From: an uncultured Bacteroides sp.
GTDB taxonomy: Bacteria; Bacteroidota; Bacteroidia; Bacteroidales; Bacteroidaceae
Length of the DNA: 64,000 nucleotides
Assembly: GCF_963678425.1 (NCBI RefSeq)
Contig: NZ_OY782854.1
Span: 620,001 to 684,000, forward strand
Direction: 5' to 3'
Part shown: one piece after another, positions 34,929 through 43,687 of the stretch
How the letters are laid out: each line of letters begins with the position of its first letter
Numbering within the stretch: position 1 is the stretch's first letter
The notes under the pieces: model-generated
What the model saw: the letters and a program-made list of their open reading frames with translations, nothing else
What the model was told of the DNA's origin: nothing
The model's database searches: none
Translations under genes and position numbers: made by a program

Positions 34929-35537
34929 ATGGAAGAAAAAACGCTTACAGAGAAAGAAAGCATAGAAATAATTTCTCGAATGATTCAGGAGACAAAAGAA
35001 GGAATGCAGGAAGGTTCAGGTAATATGTTCCCTTTGTGGGGATATCTATCAACAGTTGTTTCGTTGATGATCTATTTTGGCTACAATGCAACTGGTAATA
35101 CAAATATATTTTGGCTTTGGTGGTTAATACCTGCATTAGGATGGCCGGCAATGGTATATCTTCTCAAAAAAAGAAAAAAGAGAGTGGTGACTTATATAAA
35201 CCGTATAGTAAGTTATATATGGATTGTTATAGGAATTTGTTCGGTACTTGTTCCTGTAGGTAGTATATTGGCTCCGGCTCCTTTCCCTGCTTTGTTTGTT
35301 GCAGCATTGCTTGTAAATATCGGAGTAGCAATGACAGGACTAGTAATTAAATACCGATTACTGATAATTTCTGGCTTTTCTGGTATTTTATTCAGTTTTT
35401 CACTGTTATTTGTTCACGGTTTGTCGTGCATACTTGTATTTGCTGCAATGTTTGTAATTTTAATGATTATTCCGGGATATGCACTGAATGCTGCAAGCAA
35501 AAAATCTAAAAAGTATGGCTTATGTTCAGAGAATTAG
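34929..35537 (+). CDS. Six-helix membrane protein of unknown function, partner of the winged-helix regulator
   Basis: 202 residues. A charged N-terminal ~35 residues is followed by about six hydrophobic segments (e.g. MFPLWGYLSTVVSLMIYFG, WLWWLIPALGWPAMVYLL, IWIVIGICSVLVPVGSIL) and a short basic tail. No enzyme motif is seen. The gene overlaps the regulator gene by 16 bases and shares its operator-controlled promoter. Membrane-protein/small-regulator pairs of this kind are common in Bacteroides, but I do not know the function. Confidence 0.75.
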   Translation: MEEKTLTEKESIEIISRMIQETKEGMQEGSGNMFPLWGYLSTVVSLMIYFGYNATGNTNIFWLWWLIPALGWPAMVYLLKKRKKRVVTYINRIVSYIWIVIGICSVLVPVGSILAPAPFPALFVAALLVNIGVAMTGLVIKYRLLIISGFSGILFSFSLLFVHGLSCILVFAAMFVILMIIPGYALNAASKKSKKYGLCSEN

Positions 35538-35803
35538 ATCCGTTGCTTCATTCACAACTTCGGCTTGCTTTAATGGCTATTCTGATGAGTGTGGAAGAGG
35601 CTGATTTTGTGTATCTGAAGGAGAAAACTCAATCGACATCCGGTAATCTCAGTGTACAATTGGATAAACTTTCAGAAGCTGGTTATATTAAAGTAGAAAA
35701 GAGCTTTGTGGGAAAGAAAACGCATACTGCCTGCCAGATTTTACCTGCGGGGAGAAAGGCTTTTGAAAGCTATGTTCAGGCTCTTAAAGATTATATAGGA
35801 TAA
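35522..35803 (+). CDS. Small winged-helix transcriptional regulator
   Basis: 93 residues. The whole protein is one winged-helix domain: LHSQLRLALMAIL, then the recognition helix region TSGNLSVQLDKLSEAGYI and the wing KVEKSFVGKKTHTACQILPAG. It resembles the short MarR/ArsR-like regulators (HTH_27 type) that act as dimers without a separate ligand domain. The ATG lies inside the end of the membrane-protein gene, so the two are translationally coupled. It probably binds the twin GTTTATATTATAAAC palindromes and controls its own operon. Confidence 0.85.
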   Translation: MFRELDPLLHSQLRLALMAILMSVEEADFVYLKEKTQSTSGNLSVQLDKLSEAGYIKVEKSFVGKKTHTACQILPAGRKAFESYVQALKDYIG

Positions 35804-35913
35804 TTAAATTCCAATTTTTAGGGCTTTTCAGCGAGAGTGAACAACTTATAAGATATTGAACGAATTAAATATAGAAATTTTCTTCTTGTATTTAATATTA
35901 AAGTTAACAATAT

Positions 35914-35943
35914 AAAAGCACGGACTGTGAAGTTCGTGCTTTT
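35914..35943 (+). terminator. Terminator after the winged-helix gene
   Basis: AAAAGCACGGAC (35914-35925) pairs with GTTCGTGCTTTT (35932-35943) with one mismatch; T residues follow. Confidence 0.8.
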
Positions 35944-36078
35944 ACTCAAATAGAATAAGCTGAAAACTGGTTTAGTACTTAACACAATCTTTTCTCATGT
36001 ATGTGACATTATAAAATGACGATGTACATTTTTAATATGATATTCCCCTTAATTGGGATTTATGAGGTCATTAAAATA

Positions 36079-36122
36079 GAAAGCACAGCGAATAAGATTT
36101 CTCTTTATTTCGCTGTGCTTTT
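36079..36122 (-). terminator. Terminator after clpB
   Basis: AAAGCACAGCGA-ATAA pairs with TTATTTCGCTGTGCTTT around a short loop with one bulge. On the minus strand it follows clpB by about 18 bases. Confidence 0.8.
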
Positions 36123-36139
36123 GTTATCCTGAAACTATC

Positions 36140-38728
36140 TTAATTCCTGAAAACTAATTCTTCTCCCGATGCATCTACAACAATTGGTTTTTCGCGCTCT
36201 ACTTCCTGTGCCAGTAGCTTTTTGGATAAATCGTTTAGTAGATAGCGCTGGATGGCACGTTTTACCGGACGGGCACCAAACTCCGGATCATATCCGGCAG
36301 TGGCAATGAATTGCATGGCTGTTTCCGTCAGTTCCAGAGTTACTCCGTTCCCGGCAAGCATCTTTTGAATGCCTTTTATCTGTAGCCCCACTATCTGTTT
36401 GATTTCATTCTCCGACAGTGGCAGGAACATAATGGTTTCGTCAATACGATTCAGGAACTCGGGACGAATTGTTTTCTTTAGCATTACCATCACTTCATTT
36501 TTGGTTTCCTCAATAATGCCCTCTCTGTTTTCATCGTTCAGCTTTTCAAACTGACTTTGTATGTACGAGCTTCCCATGTTGGAGGTCATAATGATGATGG
36601 TATTCTTGAAGTTTACCACCCTTCCTTTGTTATCCGTCAGTCTGCCGTCATCGAGTACCTGCAGTAAGATGTTGAATACATCGGGATGCGCTTTTTCAAT
36701 TTCATCAAACAACACTACTGAGTAGGGTTTGTGGCGAATGGCTTCGGTAAGCTGACCTCCTTCATCGTAACCTACGTATCCCGGAGGTGCTCCAACCAGT
36801 CTTGATACGGAATGTTTCTCCTGATACTCGCTCATATCTATACGAGTCATCATTGATTCATCGTCGAAGAGGAACTCGGCAAGCGCCTTGGCTAGTTCGG
36901 TTTTACCCACACCGGTGGTTCCCAGAAAGATGAAACTTCCGATGGGTCGCTTTGGATCCTGTAATCCAGCCCGGCTTCTCCGCACAGCATCTGCAACTGC
37001 TTCAATAGCTTCATCCTGACCAATTACCCTTTTGTGAAGTTCGTTTTCCAGGAATAGCAGTTTGTTGGCTTCGCTTTTTAGCATCTTCTTCACTGGAATA
37101 CCCGTCCAACGTGATACTACATCGGCAATATCCTCAGCATCAACTTCTTCCTTAATCATTGCACTCCCGTTCTGAGTTTGGTGTAACTGCTTCTGCGTTT
37201 CTTCTATTTCAGCATTCAATGCCTGAAGTTTGCCGTAACGAATCTCGGCTACCCGCCCATAATCACCCTCACGTTCTGCTTTCTCAGCTTCAAATTTCAG
37301 GTTCTCAATCTCAACTTTATTTTGCTGAATCTTATCTACCAGCGTTTTTTCATTTTGCCATTTTGCTTTGAATGAACTTTCCTGTTCCTTCAGCTCGGCA
37401 ATCTCTTTGTTGAGCTGTTGAAGTTTGACTTCGTCCTTTTCCCGTTTGATAGCTTCGCGCTCAATTTCCAACTGCTTTATTTTTCTGCTTATCTCATCCA
37501 GTTCCTCGGGCACGGAGTTTACCTCCATACGTAACTTGGCAGCAGCTTCGTCCATCAGGTCAATAGCCTTGTCGGGAAGGAAACGATTTGTTATGTAACG
37601 GTTGGATAGTTCTACGGCAGCAATGATTGCATCGTCTTTGATACGCACATGGTGGTGATTTTCATAGCGCTCTTTCAGTCCCCGAAGGATAGAAATGGTG
37701 CTAAGAATATCCGGCTCGTCTACCTGAACTACTTGGAAACGGCGTTCGAGTGCTTTATCCTTCTCAAAATATTTCTGATACTCGTTGAAAGTTGTGGCTC
37801 CGATGGAACGCAACTCGCCACGAGCTAGCGCGGGTTTCAGTATGTTTGCCGCATCCATGGCGCCTTCGCCCTTGCCTGCGCCCACAAGTGTGTGGATTTC
37901 ATCAATAAAGAGGATGATGTTACCGTCTGATTTTATCACTTCATTGATTACCGATTTCAGCCTTTCCTCGAATTCTCCCTTATACTTGGCGCCGGCTACC
38001 AAAGCACCCATGTCAAGTGAATAAACTTGTTTGTTCTTTAGATTATCCGGCACGTCGCCCCGCAGGATTCTGTGCGCCAGACCTTCCACAATAGCTGTCT
38101 TACCGGTACCCGGCTCACCAATAAGGATAGGGTTATTCTTGGTGCGCCGGCTAAGAATCTGAAGTACCCTACGGATTTCCTCGTCACGACCAATTACGGG
38201 ATCAAGTTTGCCGGTGCGGGCTTCCTCATTCAGGTTAATGGCGTATTTATTAAGCGACTGATAAGTATCCTCACTGGTCTGCGATGTCACCTTTTCTCCT
38301 TTACGCAGTTCGGTAATGGCTGCACGAAGTTCCTTTTCGCTCATTCCGGCATCCTTTAAAATATTGGCAGCGGTGCTTTTAACCGTCAGCAGAGCCAGCA
38401 GTAAATGCTCCAGAGAAACGAATTCGTCGCCCATCTCTTTGGAATACTGAGCAGCTTTCTGGAAAACATCATTCGTTTCCCTGCCAAGGTAAGGTTCTCC
38501 ACCGGTCACCTTTGGGAAAGAATCAATCTGCTTGTCGAGCACCAGCGCAATCTGTTGCCCGTTCATGCCCAGCTTCTGGAAGATAAAATTGGTTACATTT
38601 TCGCCAATTTTCATCACTCCATGAAGTACATGGACGGTTTCAATAGCTTGTTGTCCGCGGCTTTGTGCCAAGTTTATAGCCTCTTGTACCGCTTCCTGTG
38701 ATTTAATGGTAAAATTATTGAAGTTCAT
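36140..38728 (-). CDS. clpB: ATP-dependent disaggregase ClpB
   Basis: 862 residues from the ATG at 38728 (MNFNNFTIKSQEAVQ); an upstream in-frame start at 38773 would add 15 residues unlike the family. Order: Clp N domain (1-145), AAA+ 1 with Walker A GEPGTGKTA and Walker B IILFIDEIHTL, the coiled-coil middle domain (~400-530) that marks ClpB rather than ClpA/C, and AAA+ 2 with GTTGVGKTE and VVLFDEIEKAHPD. It works with DnaK to dissolve protein aggregates; dnaK is also in this window but far away. A good Shine-Dalgarno (AAAGGAG, ~10 bases before the ATG) is present, unusual among these genes. Confidence 0.97.
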   Translation of the reverse strand: MNFNNFTIKSQEAVQEAINLAQSRGQQAIETVHVLHGVMKIGENVTNFIFQKLGMNGQQIALVLDKQIDSFPKVTGGEPYLGRETNDVFQKAAQYSKEMGDEFVSLEHLLLALLTVKSTAANILKDAGMSEKELRAAITELRKGEKVTSQTSEDTYQSLNKYAINLNEEARTGKLDPVIGRDEEIRRVLQILSRRTKNNPILIGEPGTGKTAIVEGLAHRILRGDVPDNLKNKQVYSLDMGALVAGAKYKGEFEERLKSVINEVIKSDGNIILFIDEIHTLVGAGKGEGAMDAANILKPALARGELRSIGATTFNEYQKYFEKDKALERRFQVVQVDEPDILSTISILRGLKERYENHHHVRIKDDAIIAAVELSNRYITNRFLPDKAIDLMDEAAAKLRMEVNSVPEELDEISRKIKQLEIEREAIKREKDEVKLQQLNKEIAELKEQESSFKAKWQNEKTLVDKIQQNKVEIENLKFEAEKAEREGDYGRVAEIRYGKLQALNAEIEETQKQLHQTQNGSAMIKEEVDAEDIADVVSRWTGIPVKKMLKSEANKLLFLENELHKRVIGQDEAIEAVADAVRRSRAGLQDPKRPIGSFIFLGTTGVGKTELAKALAEFLFDDESMMTRIDMSEYQEKHSVSRLVGAPPGYVGYDEGGQLTEAIRHKPYSVVLFDEIEKAHPDVFNILLQVLDDGRLTDNKGRVVNFKNTIIIMTSNMGSSYIQSQFEKLNDENREGIIEETKNEVMVMLKKTIRPEFLNRIDETIMFLPLSENEIKQIVGLQIKGIQKMLAGNGVTLELTETAMQFIATAGYDPEFGARPVKRAIQRYLLNDLSKKLLAQEVEREKPIVVDASGEELVFRN

Positions 38729-39287
38729 ATAGTTATGTCTCCTTTCGTAAGTTCCTTTTTTAATATGTAACACTTAAGAAGCTTCAAAAGATTTGCCAAT
38801 ATCTTTTTTGTTTGATTTGCAGACAGAATAGCTTTTGAACGGAGACATTTTGACATTTAAGATTTAAATGCTGCTGACATTTTGTCTAAATTCACTGCAG
38901 ATGGACTTTTATCTGTGGGAGTTTATCAGTCCTATGGGCATAATCAGTAATACTATAGATTATCTTGTTCCTGTTTGCTCCGGCAATTGGTCTTTTCTGT
39001 TGGTCTATCTTATAGAACCCTTAAGCGAACTTTAGCAAGGATAACCTTAGCATTTAGCTCATTATACCTGACAAGTTAATGTTGGCTTGTGCAACTCAAC
39101 CTACTAGTTTGTACAAGCTGGCAACCTGGGTTATAAAGGCCAAGATCTTAGTCTCATGACCCTAATCTTAACCATTCACCAGATATTACTTATATTACGT
39201 TTAGGGAAAACACACAAAATTACATTTGAAATGACTTACCGAATTGATAATAATTTGTATCTTTATCCCATTAAATAAAGAAAATCC
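38729..39287. other. Divergent gap between clpB and a hypothetical gene
   Basis: 559 bases with no ORF. It must hold the clpB promoter and the promoter for 39288. No heat-shock operator such as CIRCE (TTAGCACTC-N9-GAGTGCTAA) is seen. A weak imperfect inverted repeat lies at ~39083-39130. Confidence 0.45.
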
Positions 39288-39869
39288 ATGGAAGAAGAAA
39301 TTAAAATGGCTGAGACGGTGATGTTAATTGACGCGGCGTTTCTGAACTTCGTGACCGAAGATGTAAAAAAGAATTTTGAAAGGATGTTGAATAGAGAATT
39401 ACAGGACATGGATCTTTCTCATCTGTTCACATATATCGCTCTTGATGCGGGAATTTCTGAAGGAAAGAACGAGATGCAGATATTCTTTATCTATGATGAT
39501 GATTCAGCCTCTTTGGCTCATGCACAGCCTTCCGATATGGTTAAAGAACTCAATAATGTGGCATTTAGTAACGAATTCGGAGAGTTTTGCTTCAATACGT
39601 TTCAGCCAGAAAAGATGGCTTCCCGGGAAGAACTGTTTCTGGAATCACTAAAGGTGATAGCAGATTCTAAAGAAGTGAAAAAGCTTATTGTGCTCTCTTT
39701 TAATGAAGAATACGGAGACAAGGTGAATGATATTCTGAAGGATGTGGAAAAGAAAGATCTGATTCAGTTCCGTATGAACGAGCCCGAACAGGATATAAAA
39801 TATCGCTGGGAAATGCTGGCTTATCCGGTTATGCAGTCTCTGGGAATTCGTGGAGACGAATTGCAATAA
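39288..39869 (+). CDS. Conserved Bacteroidetes hypothetical protein (possibly DUF6621)
   Basis: 193 residues from 39288, or 187 from the ATG at 39306 (MAETVMLIDAAFLNFV), which may be the real start. It is a soluble acidic protein with predicted alternating helix/strand and no signal peptide, membrane helix or known catalytic motif (IALDAGISEG, IFFIYDDDSASL, IQFRMNEPEQDIKYRWEMLAYPV split). I recall similar proteins in Bacteroides, perhaps DUF6621, but am not sure. The LysR gene starts 29 bases downstream and may be cotranscribed. Confidence 0.7.
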   Translation: MEEEIKMAETVMLIDAAFLNFVTEDVKKNFERMLNRELQDMDLSHLFTYIALDAGISEGKNEMQIFFIYDDDSASLAHAQPSDMVKELNNVAFSNEFGEFCFNTFQPEKMASREELFLESLKVIADSKEVKKLIVLSFNEEYGDKVNDILKDVEKKDLIQFRMNEPEQDIKYRWEMLAYPVMQSLGIRGDELQ

Positions 39870-39898
39870 CTTAAAAACTAAGTAGAAAATCAACTCCT

Positions 39899-40795
39899 AT
39901 GTCCGATTTCAGATTAAAGGTATTTCTCAGTGTGGCGCGGAATCTGAGTTTTACGAAAGCTTCTCAGGAGCTATTTATTACTCAGCCCGCCATTACCAAG
40001 CATATACAGGAATTGGAAAGTCTTTATAAAGCACGCCTTTTTGAACGATTGGGCAATAAAATTACTTTAACTACTGCAGGAGAACTTCTGCAGGAACATA
40101 GCGAACGTATATTGGATGATTACAAGCGGCTGGATTATGAAATGCATCTGCTTCATAATGAATGCTCGGGTGAACTTCGCCTGGGTGCAAGCACCACGAT
40201 TTCGCAATATGTTCTTCCGCCTTTACTTGCCCGGTTCATAGAGAAGTTTCCTCAGGTTTCCCTGTCATTGCTCAATGGCAATTCCCGTGATGTGGAAAAT
40301 GCTTTGCAGGAACATCGTATCGACCTGGGATTGGTCGAAGGGATTATCCGGCAGCCCAATCTGAAATACGCAACTTTCCTCAAAGATGAGCTGGTGGCGG
40401 TGGTGCATACTCACAGCAAGCTGGCCAAGCTTGACGAAATATCAGTATACGATCTTTATAATATACCTTTGGTCTTGCGCGAAAGAGGGTCGGGCACACT
40501 AGATGTCTTGGAGACTTCTCTGCTTCGCCATAACATCAGATTATCAGATCTTAATATAAAAATGTATTTGGGAAGTACGGAAAGTATTAAACTTTTCCTC
40601 GAAAATGCTGACTGTATGGGCATTGTTTCCATCCGTTCTATTTCTCGTGAACTTGCTGCCGGCCTATTCAAAGTGATTGATATAAAATATCTCGAGATGG
40701 AACGTGAGTTCTCTTTTGCCAGTCTGCAGGGAGAGGAGAGTGGACTATCTCAAGTTTTCATGCAATTTGCTGCTCATTATAATAAAAAGTTATAA
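39899..40795 (+). CDS. LysR-family transcriptional regulator
   Basis: 298 residues. The N-terminal winged helix has the typical SFTKASQELFITQPAITKHIQELE (two helices), and the C-terminal effector domain begins near GELRLGAST. Its features place it near the CysB/CbbR-like LysR group. The next gene, same strand and 75 bases on, encodes a YeiH-family exporter. LysR-YeiH neighbours are common and the regulator usually controls the exporter; that link is inferred. Confidence 0.93.
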   Translation: MSDFRLKVFLSVARNLSFTKASQELFITQPAITKHIQELESLYKARLFERLGNKITLTTAGELLQEHSERILDDYKRLDYEMHLLHNECSGELRLGASTTISQYVLPPLLARFIEKFPQVSLSLLNGNSRDVENALQEHRIDLGLVEGIIRQPNLKYATFLKDELVAVVHTHSKLAKLDEISVYDLYNIPLVLRERGSGTLDVLETSLLRHNIRLSDLNIKMYLGSTESIKLFLENADCMGIVSIRSISRELAAGLFKVIDIKYLEMEREFSFASLQGEESGLSQVFMQFAAHYNKKL

Positions 40796-40812
40796 GGCAT
40801 TAATAAATACAA

Positions 40813-40844
40813 TTGGCTTTGTAAGTGTTATTGCTTTACCTTTG
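40813..40844 (+). promoter_or_regulatory. Putative promoter of the yeiH-like gene
   Basis: TACCTTTG at 40837-40844 fits the -7 consensus; TTG at 40813-40815 lies 21 bases upstream. The ATG follows 26 bases later. Confidence 0.6.
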
Positions 40845-40870
40845 CGTCATAATTATTAAGAATAGTAAGT

Positions 40871-41818
40871 ATGAAAGCAGTTGTAACATTTTTGAAGGAT
40901 AACAATAAGATTATCTACGGAGTATTACTGGTATTTTGTCTTTTTCCATTTGTGACTCCTCCCGTAGCCTTGTTTACAGGGTTGGTTTTTGCGCTGATTT
41001 GCGGACAGGCACATCCTAAGTTTAATAAGAAATCATCAAAGTATCTTTTGCAGTTCTCTGTAGTAGGACTTGGATTCGGTATGAATCTTCATCAGGCCTT
41101 GGCCTCTGGCAAGGATGGTATGGCGTTTACCATTATTTCTGTTGCAGGTACATTATTAGTCGGTTCGTATATCGCCTGGCGTATGAAGGTGGAAAAGAAA
41201 ACTGGTTACCTCATTAGCTCTGGAACGGCTATTTGTGGAGGAAGTGCCATTGCAGCAGTGGGGCCGGTAATAAAAGCCGATGATGGTCAGATGTCCGTAT
41301 CATTGGGAACAATCTTTATTCTTAATGCTATTGCTCTTTTCCTTTTTCCTGTTCTTGGACATTACCTTGGATTAACCCAGCATCAGTTTGGTATGTGGGC
41401 GGCCATTGCCATTCATGATACAAGTTCAGTTGTTGGTGCCGGAGCTGCTTATGGTGAAGAAGCGCTTAAAGTAGCAACAACTGTGAAGCTTACCCGTGCA
41501 TTATGGATTATTCCGGTAGCATTTGTTACTTCATTCATCTTTAAGAATAAGACTAGTAAGATCTCCATTCCGTGGTTTATCTTTATCTTCATACTGGCTA
41601 TGCTGGCAAATACTTTCTTGCCCTTGCCTGCTTTCCTAACCAGTGGGCTAGTTTGGTTGGCTCGTAAAGGGCTAACTCTTACTCTTTTCTTTATCGGTGC
41701 TTCACTTTCAAAAGATGTTTTGCAACGTGTAGGTATTCGTCCAATGGTTCAGGGAGTTCTTCTTTGGATTGTTATCGGTGTATCTTCATTGCTATATATT
41801 TTATATGCAGTGGCTTAA
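40871..41818 (+). CDS. YeiH-family putative sulfate exporter
   Basis: 315 residues with about 10 membrane helices. Conserved family stretches are FSVVGLGFGMNL, SSGTAICGGSAIAAV, WAAIAIHDTSSVVGAG and TLTLFFIGASLS. The family (UPF0324/Cons_hypoth698) is named putative sulfate exporter, and some members are linked to sulfite or sulfolactate metabolism; the true substrate here is not known. It lies behind a LysR regulator, its probable controller. The complete insertion sequence sits 112 bases past its stop. Confidence 0.9.
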   Translation: MKAVVTFLKDNNKIIYGVLLVFCLFPFVTPPVALFTGLVFALICGQAHPKFNKKSSKYLLQFSVVGLGFGMNLHQALASGKDGMAFTIISVAGTLLVGSYIAWRMKVEKKTGYLISSGTAICGGSAIAAVGPVIKADDGQMSVSLGTIFILNAIALFLFPVLGHYLGLTQHQFGMWAAIAIHDTSSVVGAGAAYGEEALKVATTVKLTRALWIIPVAFVTSFIFKNKTSKISIPWFIFIFILAMLANTFLPLPAFLTSGLVWLARKGLTLTLFFIGASLSKDVLQRVGIRPMVQGVLLWIVIGVSSLLYILYAVA

Positions 41819-41921
41819 TAAAAAGGCCATAGAGGTAGGTATAATGGAGTTTTTGTATTTTAGTTTTTATAGGATAATTCTGTATTTGGTTGGATAGTAT
41901 GTATATCTTGGCTGGATACAG

Positions 41922-41929
41922 AATTTTGT
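41922..41929. repeat. Target-site duplication, left copy
   Basis: AATTTTGT directly precedes the left inverted repeat and is repeated exactly at 43337-43344. Confidence 0.9.
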
Positions 41930-41952
41930 GGCTCACCCGATATTTAGTGGGG

Positions 41953-42936
41953 CTAGGCATAAAGCTTACTCAATCTAAAGAAGAAAAACTTTATATCAAT
42001 CACTCCTCTAAGCTGTGCCCTAAATTGTTTGATCTTTGCATTAAAAGATTCTGCAAACGCATTGGTAGCCCTGTTTGTAAAGAAGTTCAATACCTCGTCG
42101 TAATGTTCGTACAACGTTCCTGCTATGACATTAAAGCTTTTAAAGCCAGAGTTGTCCACTTTGTCATACCAACGTGCAAGTGACATCCTGGCTGCATCCT
42201 TTACCGTGTTCTTGTTGAATATCATTCTCAGTGAGTGCGTTAGAGAATAAGCTTCTTTTATATCGGGATAGATATCAAACAATATTGCCGCTCTTTCCTT
42301 TTGGCTTTCCGTCCATTTGTCCATGGATTTGAACAGTAAATATCGACTCCGTGCCAACAATTGTTTTTGCGTATCACCGTTTGCAAATGTGGTTGGCTGA
42401 TAATCTTCTCCTTTTTCCTTAGCTTCTTCTTTTGCATCCGTATCGGCTTGAATGGCATCCCAACGATGTGCTATTCTCATTTCCTGCAATGCATCACATG
42501 TCAGCTTTTGAACATGGAAACGATCAATTGTACGCTTGGCTTTGGGAAAACATCTTCGGATTATAAGATTCATGCTATTGGATAGGTCCATTGTAACTTC
42601 TTCCACGACAGATCGTTTATCTTCAGGTATAAGTTTTAAAGTATCGATTACATCATTTGAGGAAACACCTTTAACCAAAGCTACCAGTGACCCTTTTCTC
42701 CCACGCGCTTCTGGGTTGGAGACTATGGTATAAAGCTCGCCGTCACTTATGGATGTCTCATCAATGCAAAGCCGTTTACCAACATTATCCGGGAATATAA
42801 GCCACTCATCCGCATGAGAATATTCATTCCATCGACGATAGCCACTCAGGACTTCTTTATACTGTTTTTCAAACGTATCCCCGTTTATATGATAATAAGC
42901 ATCAAGCGAACGGGAGCTCGTAGGTCTCGTCTCCAT
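41953..42936 (-). CDS. ISAon1-like transposase, catalytic ORF (intact)
   Basis: 327 residues. Candidate DDE residues lie in CIDETSIS, TIDRFHVQKL and NAFAESFNAKIK. The C-terminus GVIDIKFFFFRLSKLYA is the family-typical ending that the first copy has lost. The stop codon touches the inner edge of the left inverted repeat, as usual in compact elements. The ATG at 42936 overlaps the first ORF by 35 bases; GAGG just before it may serve as a ribosome site for reinitiation. Confidence 0.9.
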   Translation of the reverse strand: METRPTSSRSLDAYYHINGDTFEKQYKEVLSGYRRWNEYSHADEWLIFPDNVGKRLCIDETSISDGELYTIVSNPEARGRKGSLVALVKGVSSNDVIDTLKLIPEDKRSVVEEVTMDLSNSMNLIIRRCFPKAKRTIDRFHVQKLTCDALQEMRIAHRWDAIQADTDAKEEAKEKGEDYQPTTFANGDTQKQLLARSRYLLFKSMDKWTESQKERAAILFDIYPDIKEAYSLTHSLRMIFNKNTVKDAARMSLARWYDKVDNSGFKSFNVIAGTLYEHYDEVLNFFTNRATNAFAESFNAKIKQFRAQLRGVIDIKFFFFRLSKLYA

Positions 42937-43285
42937 ACACCTCTTTTAAAAAAGCCGCAAATTCTTTCGAATAGCGGGTACCTTCGGCTTTAAACTCATC
43001 ATAAGGAGCTGTAAAACTTTCATTTGTTTGCCGATTAATCCAACGGCGGCGACGAACAACCAAATCAACAGCTTTGTCACGAAGAGGAAAATCTCTGATG
43101 GTGACAGGATTCAGGAAGCCTTTGGATTCAAAGAAATCATTCGAAGCACATTTAGCATCTATTTTCTCGTCCAAATAAATAAGTATTGCATCTGAACTCT
43201 TTTCTACATTTACGATACTAAACCTTGATAAGATGTTTTCGGGAAGCATCAAACTTACTAATGATAATAAAACGTCCTTTTCCAT
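42902..43285 (-). CDS. ISAon1-like transposase N-terminal-region protein (intact)
   Basis: 127 residues, with the same layout as the first copy's ORF and a few substitutions (for example VVRRRRWINRQ). It starts 29 bases inside the right inverted repeat and overlaps the catalytic ORF. It likely contributes end-binding; two-ORF organisation is known for ISAon1-type elements. Confidence 0.88.
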   Translation of the reverse strand: MEKDVLLSLVSLMLPENILSRFSIVNVEKSSDAILIYLDEKIDAKCASNDFFESKGFLNPVTIRDFPLRDKAVDLVVRRRRWINRQTNESFTAPYDEFKAEGTRYSKEFAAFLKEVYGDETYELPFA

Positions 43286-43336
43286 ACGACAAAGATAACA
43301 TTTTATCTTATTACCCCACTAATTATCGGGTGAGCC

Positions 43337-43344
43337 AATTTTGT
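43337..43344. repeat. Target-site duplication, right copy
   Basis: AATTTTGT directly follows the right inverted repeat, matching 41922-41929. Confidence 0.9.
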
Positions 43345-43369
43345 TCTTTATGAAGCTGAGCTATTAACA

Positions 43370-43452
43370 TAAAAAAAGGTTATCTCACGATAACCATTTT
43401 CCCTAACCTTTTTTCAATGTAGTGAGTATATTATTACTCAGACTATTATTTA
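43370..43452 (-). ncRNA. Candidate small RNA between the IS and tetR
   Basis: On the minus strand a TATCTTTG -7 element (43457-43464) is followed by about 80 bases with no ORF. These end in a clean intrinsic terminator: GGTTATC-GTGA-GATAACC (43378-43395 on the plus strand) and seven U. The GUGA loop is of the stable GNRA type. A small 5' hairpin (GAGTA with TACTC, 43424-43439) is also present. Promoter, structure and terminator over such a short span suggest a small RNA. It is a prediction only; the alternative is a leftover promoter and a bidirectional terminator for tetR and yeiH. Confidence 0.4.
43372..43414. terminator. Bidirectional terminator next to the IS
   Basis: Outer arms AAAAAAGGTTA (43372-43382) and TAACCTTTTTT (43404-43414) pair perfectly; an inner alternative stem GGTTATC/GATAACC also forms. 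T runs on both strands allow termination either way. Confidence 0.8.
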
Positions 43453-43456
43453 TCTG

Positions 43457-43483
43457 CAAAGATAATTATACCAACCGTACGGT
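43457..43483 (-). promoter_or_regulatory. Minus-strand promoter with palindromic ACCGTACGGT operator
   Basis: On the minus strand, TATCTTTG (43457-43464) lies 9 bases downstream of the 10-base palindrome ACCGTACGGT (43474-43483). The palindrome resembles TetR-family operators and would cover the -33 region. A TetR gene ends 205 bases away on the same strand. No protein gene follows before the IS. Confidence 0.5.
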
Positions 43484-43687
43484 ATGCATGTTTTAACTTT
43501 TTTAACGATGTTAAAACGGAGCATTAATACATATAAAACCTAGTATTTATCTTTTTTATTCAGAAGAGCCGAAGTAGAATAACTGTGGCTTAATTGATGT
43601 TCTTGGGAGTATAACGTTAAAATGATTAAGAAATTATTAGGTAAAGAAGCACCTGCAGATATTATATAAATTGTATAAAAACAAATT

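Larger units (their letters stand above)
35804..36139. other. Gap between convergent regulator operon and clpB
   Basis: A 336-base gap with no ORF, holding two hairpin terminators (35914-35943 and 36079-36122), one for each converging transcript. Nothing else was recognised. Confidence 0.6.
41930..43336 (-). mobile_element. Complete ISAon1-like insertion sequence, copy 2 (1407 bp)
   Basis: The ends are defined by 23-base inverted repeats: 41930-41952 (starting GGCTCACCCGAT) and 43314-43336, which match with one mismatch. Both are flanked by the 8-bp duplication AATTTTGT. Two overlapping minus-strand ORFs fill the interior. The intact repeats, ORFs and target duplication indicate a recent, probably still active insertion. 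A damaged copy lies at 877-2207. Confidence 0.95.

Noticed and set aside
38729..39287. tRNA or CRISPR features in the clpB upstream gap
   Set aside because: No cloverleaf-like arms and no regular repeat spacing were found; no tRNA, rRNA or CRISPR array was seen anywhere in the window.
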